Shown one piece after another: positions 1 through 8,490 of a stretch of DNA of 46,859 bases. Position 1 is the stretch's first letter, and every line of letters starts with the position of its first letter. Both the position numbers and the translations under genes were made by a program. Source of the DNA: Betaproteobacteria bacterium RIFCSPLOWO2_02_FULL_68_150. GTDB lineage: Bacteria; Pseudomonadota; Gammaproteobacteria; Burkholderiales; SG8-39. Under the pieces are notes generated by a model that searched no databases, was not told the DNA's origin, and saw only the letters and a program-made list of their open reading frames with translations. Location of the stretch: the NCBI GenBank assembly GCA_001771975.1, contig MERE01000029.1, positions 1 through 46,859 of the forward strand, read 5' to 3'.

Positions 1-320
1 CGCGCTTCCTCGGCGCGCTTCAAGGCCTCGTTTGCCTTCGCCTCGTCGAGGTCGTGGCCGCGAATCGCCGTGTCGGCGAGCACGGTGATCATCTTCGGCT
101 GCACCTCGAGAATGCCGCCGGCGACGAAGATCAACTCCTCGGCACCGCCGCCCGCGGGCTTGATCCTGACCTCGCCCGGACGGATGCGCGTGATGAGCGG
201 CGCGTGGCGCGGATAAATCCCGAGCTCGCCGACTTCGCCGGGCAGCACGACGAACTCGGCCTCGCCCGAGTAGATCTCCTGCTCGGCGCTGACGACGTCG
301 ATGTGGATGGTTTGAGCCAT
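1..320 (-). CDS. atpC: ATP synthase F1 epsilon subunit (partial, 3' end off the window)
   Basis: This gene encodes the epsilon subunit of the F1 sector, part of the central stalk, which couples rotation to catalysis and can inhibit ATP hydrolysis. About 106 residues are visible. The N-terminal half is the beta-sandwich typical of the family (MAQTIHIDVVSAEQEIYSGE, then the conserved LPGEVGELGIYPRHAPL stretch), followed by the start of the C-terminal helical region, rich in Ala, Glu and Lys. The ATG at 318-320 overlaps the atpD stop codon in a TAATG arrangement, which indicates translational coupling and fixes the start. It is the last gene seen of the atp operon. The C-terminus lies beyond base 1, so its length cannot be judged. 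Confidence 0.97.
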   Translation of the reverse strand, partial: MAQTIHIDVVSAEQEIYSGEAEFVVLPGEVGELGIYPRHAPLITRIRPGEVRIKPAGGGAEELIFVAGGILEVQPKMITVLADTAIRGHDLDEAKANEALKRAEEA

Positions 321-1750
321 TACTGCAGCGTCTTGGCTTTTTCGAATGCTTCCTCGATCGGCCCGACCATGTAGAACGCCTGCTCCGGCAGCGCGTCGCA
401 CTCGCCGTTGACGATCATCTTGAAGCCCTTGATCGTGTCCTTGAGCGAGACGTACTTGCCCGGCGTGCCGGTGAAGTTCTGCGCCACGGTGAACGGCTGC
501 GACAGGAAACGCTGGATCTTGCGCGCGCGCGACACCGCCAGCTTGTCCTCGGGCGACAGCTCGTCCATGCCGAGAATCGCGATGATGTCGCGCAGCTCCT
601 TGTAGCGCTGCAGGGTCGCCTGCACCGCGCGCGTAGTGCTGTAGTGCTCCTCGCCGATGGTATTCGGGTCCACCTGGCGCGAAGTCGAGTCGAGCGGATC
701 GACCGCCGGATAGATGCCGAGCGAAGCGATGTCGCGCGACAGCACCACGGTGGCATCGAGGTGTCCGAAGGTGGTCGCGGGCGAGGGGTCGGTGAGGTCG
801 TCCGCTGGCACGTACACCGCCTGGATCGAGGTGATCGAGCCCTTCTTGGTCGAGGTGATGCGCTCCTGCAGGCGTCCCATCTCCTCCGCCAGCGTCGGCT
901 GATAGCCCACGGCGGAGGGCATGCGTCCGAGCAGCGCCGAAACCTCGGTGCCGGCGAGCGTGAAACGGTAGATGTTGTCGACGAAGAACAGGATGTCGCG
1001 CCCTTCGTCGCGGAAGCTCTCGGCCATGGTGAGGCCGGTGAGCGCGACGCGCAGGCGGTTGCCCGGCGGCTCGTTCATCTGGCCGAACACCATCGCGACC
1101 TTGGATTCGCCCAGGTTGTCGAGCTTGATGACGCCGGCATCCGACATCTCGTGATAGAAGTCGTTGCCCTCGCGGGTGCGCTCGCCCACGCCGGCGAACA
1201 CCGACAGGCCCGAGTGCTGCGTCGCGATATTGTTGATCAGCTCCAGCATGTTGACCGTCTTGCCGACGCCGGCGCCGCCGAACAGGCCGATCTTGCCGCC
1301 CTTGGCGAACGGGCAGATGAGGTCGATCACCTTGATGCCGGTCTCGAGCAGATCGATCGACGGCGAAAGCTCATCGAACTTGGGCGCGGCTTGGTGGATC
1401 GAGCGCCGCGCCTCGGTCTTCACGGGGCCCGCTTCGTCGATCGGCCGGCCGAGCACGTCCATGATGCGCCCCAGCGTGCCCTTGCCGACCGGCACCGAGA
1501 TCGGCCCGCCGGTGGTGGAAACTTTCATGCCGCGGCGCAGTCCGTCCGACGATCCCATCGCGATGCAGCGCACTACCCCGTCACCGAGTTGCTGCTCGAC
1601 CTCGAAGGTGAGACCTTTCTCGGCGAGCCCCGCGTCGCCCGTGTTCTCGAGCGTGAGCGCTTCGTACACTTTCGGCAGCTGCTCGCGCGGGAACTCGATG
1701 TCGACCACCGCGCCGATGGTTTGGACGATGGTGCCTTGTGCTTGTGCCAT
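320..1750 (-). CDS. atpD: ATP synthase F1 beta subunit
   Basis: This is the catalytic beta subunit of F1 ATPase, where ATP is made from ADP and phosphate at the cytoplasmic face of the membrane. It has 476 residues, a normal length. The P-loop GGAGVGKT is at residues 158-165, followed by the conserved GVGERTREGNDFYHEM stretch and the catalytic-core segments ILFFVDNIYRF and MPSAVGYQPTLAEEMG. The ATG at 1750 is preceded by an AGGAAA ribosome-binding site. It sits between atpG and atpC in the usual F1 order, with its stop overlapping the atpC start. Nothing is unusual in the sequence. Confidence 0.98.
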   Translation of the reverse strand: MAQAQGTIVQTIGAVVDIEFPREQLPKVYEALTLENTGDAGLAEKGLTFEVEQQLGDGVVRCIAMGSSDGLRRGMKVSTTGGPISVPVGKGTLGRIMDVLGRPIDEAGPVKTEARRSIHQAAPKFDELSPSIDLLETGIKVIDLICPFAKGGKIGLFGGAGVGKTVNMLELINNIATQHSGLSVFAGVGERTREGNDFYHEMSDAGVIKLDNLGESKVAMVFGQMNEPPGNRLRVALTGLTMAESFRDEGRDILFFVDNIYRFTLAGTEVSALLGRMPSAVGYQPTLAEEMGRLQERITSTKKGSITSIQAVYVPADDLTDPSPATTFGHLDATVVLSRDIASLGIYPAVDPLDSTSRQVDPNTIGEEHYSTTRAVQATLQRYKELRDIIAILGMDELSPEDKLAVSRARKIQRFLSQPFTVAQNFTGTPGKYVSLKDTIKGFKMIVNGECDALPEQAFYMVGPIEEAFEKAKTLQ

Positions 1751-1805
1751 AAGTTGTTTTCCTAAACGGTCCAGTTCGATTGGCCGGCCACGGCGTCGGC
1801 CGCCG

Positions 1806-2669
1806 CTACACGGCCGCGGCGCCGCCGACGATCTCCGAAAGCTCTTTCGTGATGCTCGCCTGCCGGCTCTTGTTGTAGATCAGCGTCAGTTCGTCGATCA
1901 GGTTGGCGGCGTTGTCGGACGCCGCTTTCATCGCCACCATGCGCGCGGACTGCTCGGAAGCCATGTTCTCGGCCACCGCCTGGAAAATGACCGCCTCGAT
2001 GTAGCGCGTCATCACCTGGTCGAGCACCGCCTTCGCTTCGGGCTCGTAGAGGTAATCCCATACGGTCTCCGGTGCACCGAGCCGCTCGCCCGAAAGCGGC
2101 AACAGCTGCTCGAGCACCGGTTCCTGCTTCATGGTGTTGAAGAACCGGTTGTAGCCGATCAGCAGGCGATCGAAGCGGTCGCGGGTGTAGCCGTCCAGCA
2201 TCACCTTGATGGCACCGATCAGCTTGTCCAGCTGCGGCCGGTCGCCCAACTGCACCGCATGCGAGACGACGTTCGCGCCGAGGCGCTGCATGAAACCCAG
2301 GCCCTTGTTGCCGATGGCGCAGACGTCGATTTCCTCGCCCTCGGCGAGCCACTGTTTGTACTGGCCGAGCGCCATGCGCAACAGATTCGTGTTGAGCGCG
2401 CCGCACAGCCCCTTGTCGGTGGTGATGATGATCAGTCCGACGCGCTTGACGCTGTCGCGCGGCACCAGGAACGGGTGGCGGTACTCGGGATTGGCGTGGC
2501 TGATATGCGCGGCCACGTTGCGGATCTTCTCGCCGTAGGGCCGTGCCATGCGCATGCGCTCCTGCGCCTTGCGCATCTTGGAGGCGGCGACCATCTCCAT
2601 CGCCTTGGTGATCTTCCGGGTGTTCTGCACACTCCGGATCTTCACCCGTATCTCTTTGGTGCCCGCCAT
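1806..2669 (-). CDS. atpG: ATP synthase F1 gamma subunit
   Basis: The gamma subunit forms the rotating central shaft inside the alpha3-beta3 ring. It has 287 residues, as expected. The N-terminal helix is diagnostic (MAGTKEIRVKIRSVQNTRKI followed by TKAMEMVAASKMRKAQ), as is the C-terminal coiled-coil helix (ARMVAMKAASDNAANLIDEL followed by TLIYNKSRQASITKELSEIV). A central Rossmann-like region begins near VGLIIITTDKGLCGALN. The ATG at 2669 matches the family start. It lies 9 bases downstream of atpA and is cotranscribed with the other atp genes. Confidence 0.98.
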   Translation of the reverse strand: MAGTKEIRVKIRSVQNTRKITKAMEMVAASKMRKAQERMRMARPYGEKIRNVAAHISHANPEYRHPFLVPRDSVKRVGLIIITTDKGLCGALNTNLLRMALGQYKQWLAEGEEIDVCAIGNKGLGFMQRLGANVVSHAVQLGDRPQLDKLIGAIKVMLDGYTRDRFDRLLIGYNRFFNTMKQEPVLEQLLPLSGERLGAPETVWDYLYEPEAKAVLDQVMTRYIEAVIFQAVAENMASEQSARMVAMKAASDNAANLIDELTLIYNKSRQASITKELSEIVGGAAAV

Positions 2670-2678
2670 CGGATTCGC

Positions 2679-4226
2679 TCAGTAGGTGCCGCTCTTCTTC
2701 CAGTCCTCGATCGCGGCCTTGAGCTGCGCCTCGTCGTCCGCGCCCAGGTCTTTTTTCTCTTCCATGCGCGCCACCAGCGCGGCGTACTTGTCCTTGAGGT
2801 AGTCGCGCATCGACTTCTCCGCGGCGAGCGCCTTCTTGACGTCGATGTCGTCGAAGTAGCCGTTGTTCACGGCAAACAGCGTGAGCGCCATTTCCCACAC
2901 CTGCAGCGGGTGGTACTGAACCTGTTTCATGAGTTCGGTGACCATGCGGCCGCGCTCGAGCTGCTTGCGCGTGGCTTCGTCCAGGTCGGAGGCGAACTGC
3001 GCGAAGGCGGCCAGTTCCCGGTACTGCGCCAACGCAAGGCGCACGCCACCGCCCGTGTCGCGGCGTTTCATGATCCTGGTTTGCGCGTTGCCGCCGACTC
3101 GCGATACCGAGATGCCGGCATTGATCGCGGGCCGGATGCCCGCATTGAACAGGTCCGTCTCGAGGAAAATCTGCCCGTCGGTGATCGAGATCACGTTGGT
3201 CGGCACGAAGGCGGTCACGTCGCCCGCCTGAGTCTCGATCACCGGCAACGCCGTGAGCGAACCGGTCTTGCCCTTGACCTTGCCCCGCGTGAAACGCTCC
3301 ACGTACTCTTCGTTCACCCGCGCCGCGCGCTCGAGCAGCCTGGAGTGCAGATAGAACACGTCACCCGGGTAAGCCTCGCGCCCCGGCGGGCGCCGCAGCA
3401 GCAACGACACCTGGCGGTAGGCCCAGGCCTGCTTGGTAAGGTCGTCATAAATGATGAGCGCATCCTGGCCGCGATCGCGGAAATACTCGCCCATGCTGCA
3501 ACCGGAATACGGCGCGATGAACTGCATCGCCGCCGATTCGGAAGCCGAAGCCACCACCACGATGGTGTACGCCATGGCGCCATGCTCTTCGAGCTTGCGC
3601 ACCACGTTGGCGATGGTCGAGGCCTTCTGGCCGATCGCCACGTAGACGCAGAACAGGTCCTTGCCCTTCTGGTTGATGATGGTGTCCACCGCGACGGCGG
3701 TCTTGCCCGTCTGGCGATCGCCGATGATGAGCTCGCGCTGGCCGCGGCCGACCGGCACCATCGCGTCGATCGCCTTGAGGCCGGTCTGCACGGGCTGCGA
3801 CACCGACTTGCGCCAGATCACACCGGGTGCCACCTTTTCGATCACATCAGACTCTTTGGCATTGATCGGGCCTTTGCCGTCGATCGGCAAACCCAGCGAA
3901 TTGACCACGCGACCGAGCAGCTCCGGGCCGACCGGCACCGAAAGGATCTTGCCGGTGCACTTGACCGTGTCGCCCTCGGTGATGTGCTCGTACTCGCCCA
4001 GAATCACCGAACCCACCGAGTCGCGCTCGAGATTCAGCGCCAGGCCGAAGGTGTTCTTCGGAAATTCGAGCATCTCGCCCTGCATCGCGTCCGACAGCCC
4101 ATGGATGCGGCAGATGCCGTCGGTCACCGAGACCACCGTGCCCTGCGTGCGCATCTGCGCGCCGGCGTCGAGATTCTGGATCCGGTTCTTGATCAGTTCT
4201 GAAATTTCGGAGGGGTTGAGTTGCAT
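2679..4226 (-). CDS. atpA: ATP synthase F1 alpha subunit
   Basis: The alpha subunit is the non-catalytic nucleotide-binding partner of beta in F1. It has 515 residues. The P-loop GDRQTGKT is at residues 169-176, and GQKASTIANVV, ALIIYDDLTKQAWAYRQVSL and the Arg-containing GGNAQTRIMKR segment are all present. The open frame also includes a GTG one codon upstream, at 4229. I chose the ATG at 4226 because the AAGGAG Shine-Dalgarno sequence is 5 bases before it but only 2 bases before the GTG. It lies between atpH and atpG in the standard order. Confidence 0.98.
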   Translation of the reverse strand: MQLNPSEISELIKNRIQNLDAGAQMRTQGTVVSVTDGICRIHGLSDAMQGEMLEFPKNTFGLALNLERDSVGSVILGEYEHITEGDTVKCTGKILSVPVGPELLGRVVNSLGLPIDGKGPINAKESDVIEKVAPGVIWRKSVSQPVQTGLKAIDAMVPVGRGQRELIIGDRQTGKTAVAVDTIINQKGKDLFCVYVAIGQKASTIANVVRKLEEHGAMAYTIVVVASASESAAMQFIAPYSGCSMGEYFRDRGQDALIIYDDLTKQAWAYRQVSLLLRRPPGREAYPGDVFYLHSRLLERAARVNEEYVERFTRGKVKGKTGSLTALPVIETQAGDVTAFVPTNVISITDGQIFLETDLFNAGIRPAINAGISVSRVGGNAQTRIMKRRDTGGGVRLALAQYRELAAFAQFASDLDEATRKQLERGRMVTELMKQVQYHPLQVWEMALTLFAVNNGYFDDIDVKKALAAEKSMRDYLKDKYAALVARMEEKKDLGADDEAQLKAAIEDWKKSGTY

Positions 4227-4235
4227 CACTGCTCC

Positions 4236-4772
4236 TTAAGCTTTCAATGCGTTCTCGAGCGCGCCCAGCTGTGCGCGCACGGACCCGTCGATCACCTTGT
4301 CGCCGAGCACGACCTTGATCCCGCCGATCAGTTCCTTGTCGAGCCGCACCTGAGCCTTCACCTGGCGGCCGGTGGTGCTCTCGAGCCGCGCGATCAGGCC
4401 GGCAAGCTGCGCCTCATCGAGCTCGAACGCGCTGAACACTTCCGCCTCGATCACCCCCTCGCGCTCGTTGCGCAGCGCGTCGTACTGCGCGCGGATCTCG
4501 GGCAGCAACTCGAGCCGGCGGTTGTCCGCCAGCACGCGCACGAAATTCTCCGCTTCAGCGGAGAGCTTGCCGTCCAGGACCGAGATCACCAGCCCGGCGA
4601 TCCGCGGCGCCGACAGGGTCGGATCGCCGATCGCCGAGCGCACCCGCGCGTCCGCGGCCACCGCCGCCAGATTGGCGAGCGCAGCGGACCACTCGGCGAG
4701 CTTGCCCTGCGCGTCCGCCAGGCGGAACGCGGCCTCGGCATAGGGTCGGGCGATGGTGCTCGGTTCGGCCAT
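4236..4772 (-). CDS. atpH: ATP synthase F1 delta subunit
   Basis: The delta subunit joins the F1 head to the peripheral stalk (b subunits). It has 178 residues, a normal length. The N-terminal alpha-helical domain starts MAEPSTIARPYAEAAFRLAD, and the C-terminal part carries the conserved signature DKELIGGIKVVLGDKVIDGS followed by VRAQLGALENAL. The start is the ATG at 4772, three bases after the atpF stop, as is common in this operon. The position between atpF and atpA supports the call. Confidence 0.97.
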   Translation of the reverse strand: MAEPSTIARPYAEAAFRLADAQGKLAEWSAALANLAAVAADARVRSAIGDPTLSAPRIAGLVISVLDGKLSAEAENFVRVLADNRRLELLPEIRAQYDALRNEREGVIEAEVFSAFELDEAQLAGLIARLESTTGRQVKAQVRLDKELIGGIKVVLGDKVIDGSVRAQLGALENALKA

Positions 4773-4775
4773 GAT

Positions 4776-5246
4776 CTACAGTTGGCGCTTGATGCCTTCG
4801 AGCAGTTCGGCGTGCGCCCTGGCGTCGACCTCGCGGCGCAGGATCTTCTCGGCTCCCGCCACGGCAAGCGTCGCCACCTGCTCGCGCAGTTGCTCGCGAG
4901 CCCGCGATACCTCCTGTTCGATCTCAGCCTTGGCAGCAGCCTTCTCGCGCAGGCCTTCATCTTTGGCTGCGACCTTGGCTTCCTCGACCATCTGCGCGGT
5001 GCGCTTTTCGGCCTGCGCCACGATTTCGGCCGCGCGCTCGCGCGCGCTCCTCACCGCATCGCTGGCCTGGCGTGTGGAGGTCTCGAGCGATCTCCGGCCC
5101 TCGTCCGCGGCGGCCAGCCCGTCCGCGATGGACTTCTGGCGCGCCTCGATTGCGCGGAGCAGCGGCGGCCAGACGAACCTGACCGTGAACCAGATGAACA
5201 GCGCAAACGCGACGGCTTGCGCGATCAGCGTGAGGTTGAAGCTCAT
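4776..5246 (-). CDS. atpF: ATP synthase Fo b subunit
   Basis: The b subunit forms the peripheral stalk that holds F1 against the rotor torque. It has 156 residues, the usual bacterial size. One N-terminal membrane helix (roughly residues 5-27, LTLIAQAVAFALFIWFTVRF) is followed by a long charged helix rich in Ala, Glu, Lys and Arg, as expected for the dimeric right-handed coiled coil. The ATG at 5246 places the membrane anchor at the N-terminus. It is cotranscribed between atpE and atpH. Confidence 0.97.
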   Translation of the reverse strand: MSFNLTLIAQAVAFALFIWFTVRFVWPPLLRAIEARQKSIADGLAAADEGRRSLETSTRQASDAVRSARERAAEIVAQAEKRTAQMVEEAKVAAKDEGLREKAAAKAEIEQEVSRAREQLREQVATLAVAGAEKILRREVDARAHAELLEGIKRQL

Positions 5247-5269
5247 TGCAGCCCCCTACGGGGTATCGG

Positions 5270-5542
5270 TCAGCGGATGACTGCGAGCAGGGGGTTGGCG
5301 AACGCAAACATCATCGCCAGGCCGACACCGATGATGAACGACGCGTCGATCAGGCCCAACAGCAGGAACACTTTGGCCTGGAGCGAGTTGGTCAGTTCCG
5401 GCTGGCGCGCCGCAGCCTCGAGGAAGCGGCTGCACATGATGCCGACGCCGATGCACGCGCCCGCAGCGCCGACGCCGATCATGAGGCCGATGCCGATTCC
5501 GGTGTAGGCCTGGATCATGGCCAGCATTTGAAGTTTTTCCAT
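5270..5542 (-). CDS. atpE: ATP synthase Fo c subunit
   Basis: The c subunit makes the membrane rotor ring that carries protons through Fo. It has 90 residues, slightly longer than the E. coli protein (79) but typical of betaproteobacteria. It is a helical hairpin: the first helix has the glycine repeat GIGLMIGVGAAGACIGVG (about residues 17-34), the polar loop is ARQPEL, and the second helix has the proton-carrying carboxylate Asp66 in LLLGLIDASFIIGVG. I see no Na+-binding signature (no Gln/Glu pair in the first helix and Asp rather than Glu in the second), so the ring is probably proton-coupled. It lies between atpB and atpF. Confidence 0.97.
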   Translation of the reverse strand: MEKLQMLAMIQAYTGIGIGLMIGVGAAGACIGVGIMCSRFLEAAARQPELTNSLQAKVFLLLGLIDASFIIGVGLAMMFAFANPLLAVIR

Positions 5543-5578
5543 CGTATTTCCTTTCTTGGGCGATAGACGTGGTGCGGT

Positions 5579-6406
5579 TTAGTGATGTTCGTGCGCCATC
5601 GCGATGTACACGACGGTCAGCATCATGAAGATGTAGGCCTGCAGGACGACGATCAGGATGTGGAAGATGGCCCAGCCCAGGCCGAGAACGGCGGCCAGCA
5701 CGGTGCCGAAAATACCCGTCGCCGCCAACAGCCAGAGCAGCAGGAAGATGATCTCGCCGGCGTACATGTTGCCGAACAACCGCAGCGAATGTGACAGCGG
5801 TTTCGACACATACTCGATGAAATTGAACAGCAGATTGAAGAACACCAGCAGCGGCGACGCCCAGAGCGGCTTGACCCCGAACGGCGCACACAACAATTCG
5901 TGGATCCAGCCGCCCAGGCCTTTGGCCGCGATCGAGAACCAGATCATGAGCAACCATACCGAAAGCGCGAGGGCAAACGTCGTATTCACGTCTGCAGTGG
6001 GCACCAGCCGGAACTCGTGCGCATGAAACACGTTCTCGAGCATCCACGCCATGATGTCGACCGGCAGGAAATCCATTGCATTCATCAGCAGTACCCACAC
6101 GAATACCGTGAGCGCTGCGGGCGCCACGAAGCGGTTGCGGTCGCCCTGGTGGAATATGCCCCTCACCTGCTCGTCGACGAACTCGAAGGCAAGTTCGACG
6201 AATGCCTGGCGTCGATCGGGCACTCCCGAGGTCGCGCCCCGCACGATCCACCAAACGATGCCCAATGCAAGCACACCGAGGATAGCCGCCGTGATGACGG
6301 AATCGATATTCAACGCCCAGAAACCGCCTTCACCGACCGGCTTGGTGAGGAAAGTCAGGTGGTGCTGGATGTAATCTGTCGCGTTGAAGTCTTTGCCGGA
6401 AGCCAT
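5579..6406 (-). CDS. atpB: ATP synthase Fo a subunit
   Basis: The a subunit is the stator membrane protein that provides the two proton half-channels next to the c ring. It has 275 residues with five to six hydrophobic helices. The essential arginine is visible in LSHSLRLFGNMYAGEI, in the penultimate helices. The C-terminus LQAYIFMMLTVVYIAMAHEH is typical of the family. The ATG at 6406 lies just downstream of the atpI stop (3 bases), so atpI and atpB are one transcription unit. Confidence 0.97.
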   Translation of the reverse strand: MASGKDFNATDYIQHHLTFLTKPVGEGGFWALNIDSVITAAILGVLALGIVWWIVRGATSGVPDRRQAFVELAFEFVDEQVRGIFHQGDRNRFVAPAALTVFVWVLLMNAMDFLPVDIMAWMLENVFHAHEFRLVPTADVNTTFALALSVWLLMIWFSIAAKGLGGWIHELLCAPFGVKPLWASPLLVFFNLLFNFIEYVSKPLSHSLRLFGNMYAGEIIFLLLWLLAATGIFGTVLAAVLGLGWAIFHILIVVLQAYIFMMLTVVYIAMAHEHH

Positions 6407-6409
6407 TGC

Positions 6410-6790
6410 CTAGTCGTAGTCGCGCACAAAAAACGCCATGCCGAATAGCAGGACCGTCGCAATGAACGATCCGAAAAACGCGGGCGCGACGACTCGGTCG
6501 TACGCCGCCAGCACCAGCCACAGCAGGAGCACCATCAGGCCGATCTTGACGCCTTCGGCCATCAGCGCGCCGATCAGGACCTCCCCTGCGGACTGCGCCT
6601 TGCCCTTCGCTGCCACCACCGCAGAAACCCCACCGGCGCAAAAGCTGACCGCGCCACCCAGCGCCGCGGACAGCGCGCCGTCGACGCCCGCCAGTATCCC
6701 TCCGGCGAGTGTCAGAGCCGCAGTGGCCATCAATTGCCACCGCAGGACGGTGCGAATCGGCTTGGACAGGGAGCGAAGACCGGCATTCAT
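6410..6790 (-). CDS. atpI: ATP synthase subunit I (AtpI)
   Basis: AtpI is a small integral membrane protein at the head of many atp operons. In the family it assists c-ring assembly or stability and is not part of the final enzyme. This copy has 126 residues with four predicted membrane helices (about residues 20-36, 40-62, 78-95 and 101-122) and matches the ATP_synt_I pattern rather than an enzyme. The start ATG at 6790 follows a good sigma-70 type promoter (TTGACC at 6842-6847 and TTAAAA at 6819-6824 on the minus strand). It is the first gene of the atp operon. Confidence 0.9.
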   Translation of the reverse strand: MNAGLRSLSKPIRTVLRWQLMATAALTLAGGILAGVDGALSAALGGAVSFCAGGVSAVVAAKGKAQSAGEVLIGALMAEGVKIGLMVLLLWLVLAAYDRVVAPAFFGSFIATVLLFGMAFFVRDYD

Positions 6791-6818
6791 ATTCTCTGCA
6801 CCCTGGAAAGCCGCGCGA

Positions 6819-6847
6819 TTTTAACGGCTTGCGCCGAGCGCGGTCAA
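6819..6847 (-). promoter_or_regulatory. Predicted promoter of the atp operon
   Basis: On the minus strand a -35 box TTGACC (6847-6842) and a -10 box TTAAAA (6824-6819) are separated by exactly 17 bases. They lie in the 91-base gap between the parB stop and the atpI start. Transcription would begin near 6812, about 22 bases before atpI. This implies the atp genes can be read independently of the upstream mnmG-parB unit, although no strong terminator separates the two. Confidence 0.65.
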
Positions 6848-6881
6848 CGCAGTGCGCTGCAACATCGGCGCTGTTTTTGCC

Positions 6882-7721
6882 TTAGCGCAGTTTCGTCAGC
6901 AACTCGTCGAGGTGCTCGGGGCTCGAGTAGTGCACGGCCAGCTTGCCGCGGCCCTTGGCGCCATGATGGATTTCCACCGTGGTACCGAGACGGTCAGAGA
7001 GTTCCTCTTCGAGCCGGGCGATATCGCGGTCGCGCTGACGCCGTCCCCTCACGGGTGTGCCCCGAGCGAGCCGCTTGACCAGCGCCTCGGTTTCGCGCGC
7101 CGACAGCCCGCGCGCAGCGACGCGTTGCGCAGCTTCGATCTGGCGCGCGCCCTCCAGCGCGAGCAGCGCCCGAGCGTGCCCCATGTCCAGGACGCGGTTC
7201 ATCAGCATGTCCTGCACCGGTTTGGCGAGCCGCAGCAGGCGCAGCAGGTTGCTGGTAGCGCTGCGGGAGCGCCCGATCGCGTCGGCCACCTGCTCGTGCG
7301 TCATTTTGAATTCGTCGACCAGCCGCTGCAGGCCGCCCGCCTCCTCGATCGGATTCAAGTCCTCACGCTGGATGTTTTCGATCAGCGCCATGGCGAGCGC
7401 GGCCTCGTCGGGCACCTCGCGCACGAGCGCCGGAATTTCCATCAAGCCGGCCATCTGCGCCGCGCGCCAGCGGCGCTCGCCTGCGATCAATTCGTAGGCG
7501 TCCGCCTGGATCGGGCGGACCAGCACCGGTTGCATCAGCCCCTGCGCGCGGATCGATGCGGCCAGCTCCGCGAGCGCGGTCTCGTCCATGCGGCTGCGCG
7601 GCTGATACCGCCCCGGGCGAATCGCGTTGACCGGCAGCGTTGCGAGCGTGTCCTTGGGCGCAACTTCGTCTCCGCCCAGCAGAGCGTCGAGTCCGCGGCC
7701 CAGCCCTCTTGGCTTGCTCAT
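6882..7721 (-). CDS. parB: Chromosome partitioning protein ParB
   Basis: ParB binds parS, spreads or slides along DNA using CTP, and recruits ParA and SMC to segregate the origin. It has 279 residues. Visible elements are an N-terminal LGRGLDALL segment (the ParA-stimulating region), the ParB/CTP-binding core with QPVLVRP and GERRWRAAQMAG (the GERRxRA box), the helix-turn-helix around MTHEQVADAIGRSRSATSNL, and a C-terminal dimerisation domain ending in LDELLTKLR. Its ATG overlaps the parA stop (ATGA), so the pair is translationally coupled. Two parS-like sites lie 3.3 kb upstream, in front of mnmG. Confidence 0.97.
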   Translation of the reverse strand: MSKPRGLGRGLDALLGGDEVAPKDTLATLPVNAIRPGRYQPRSRMDETALAELAASIRAQGLMQPVLVRPIQADAYELIAGERRWRAAQMAGLMEIPALVREVPDEAALAMALIENIQREDLNPIEEAGGLQRLVDEFKMTHEQVADAIGRSRSATSNLLRLLRLAKPVQDMLMNRVLDMGHARALLALEGARQIEAAQRVAARGLSARETEALVKRLARGTPVRGRRQRDRDIARLEEELSDRLGTTVEIHHGAKGRGKLAVHYSSPEHLDELLTKLR

Positions 7722-8488
7722 GCGTGACCTCCCTGCGCCAGCAGTTCGTCGGCGAGCGCCAGATACGCCTGCGCACCCTTGGCAGCACGGTCCCAGATCA
7801 CCGCCGGGACTCCGTGGCTAGGGGCCTCGGCCAAACGCACGTTGCGTGGCACGAGCGTGCGAAACACCTTGGCGCCGAAATGTGCCTCCAACTGTTGCGA
7901 CACTTGCTGCGACAACGTGTTGCGCGGGTCGTACATAGTGCGCAGCAGACCCGCGATCTCCAGTTCCGGATTCAGGTGCGCTCGAACCCGTTTGACGGTG
8001 CCCACCAGATCGGTCAACCCCTCGAGCGCGTAGTACTCGCACTGCATCGGGATCAACACCGCCTGTGCCGCCACCAAACCATTGATCGTCAGCAACGATA
8101 GTGACGGCGGACAATCGATCAGCACCTCGTCGTAGCGCTGCGCCAGCGGCGTGAGCGCGGCGCGCAGCCGACCCTCCCGGTTGGGTAGACCGACCAACTC
8201 GACCTCCGCCCCGGCCAACTCTCGATTGGCGGGCACGAGGTCGAAGCCGCCGCTTTCTGAGCGCAGGCAAGCGTGCACAATGTCGCCAAGCCCCAGCAGC
8301 ACGTGGTATACGGTCCGCGCGAGCGTGCGCTTGTCGATGCCACTGCCCGTTGTGGCGTTGCCTTGGGGATCAAGGTCCACCAGCAGGACCTTGCGGGCGG
8401 TCTGCGCCAGCGCTGCGGCCAGATTGACGCTGGTCGTGGTCTTGCCGACGCCACCCTTCTGATTGGCCACCGCGAGAATCCGCGCCAT
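7718..8488 (-). CDS. parA: Chromosome partitioning ATPase ParA (Soj)
   Basis: ParA is the nucleoid-bound ATPase whose gradient moves ParB-parS complexes. It has 256 residues from the ATG at 8488. The deviant Walker A motif KGGVGKTT is at residues 11-18, followed by VLLVDLDPQGNAT (Walker A') and a Walker B-like VLIDCPPSL. The frame is open 21 bases further upstream, to 8509, but that would run into rsmG. The ATG at 8488 is 2 bases past the rsmG stop and gives the family-standard N-terminus MARILAVANQKGG. There is no N-terminal DNA-binding domain, so this is the chromosomal (Soj) type rather than a plasmid type Ia ParA. Confidence 0.97.
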   Translation of the reverse strand: MARILAVANQKGGVGKTTTSVNLAAALAQTARKVLLVDLDPQGNATTGSGIDKRTLARTVYHVLLGLGDIVHACLRSESGGFDLVPANRELAGAEVELVGLPNREGRLRAALTPLAQRYDEVLIDCPPSLSLLTINGLVAAQAVLIPMQCEYYALEGLTDLVGTVKRVRAHLNPELEIAGLLRTMYDPRNTLSQQVSQQLEAHFGAKVFRTLVPRNVRLAEAPSHGVPAVIWDRAAKGAQAYLALADELLAQGGHA

Positions 8489-8490
8489 CG

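Noticed and set aside
1164..4202. 1012-codon plus-strand open frame opposite atpD, atpG and atpA
   Set aside because: The protein is His/Arg/Asp-rich low-complexity sequence with no domain, and lies antisense to three certain genes. Long antisense frames are expected from the codon bias of a GC-rich genome.
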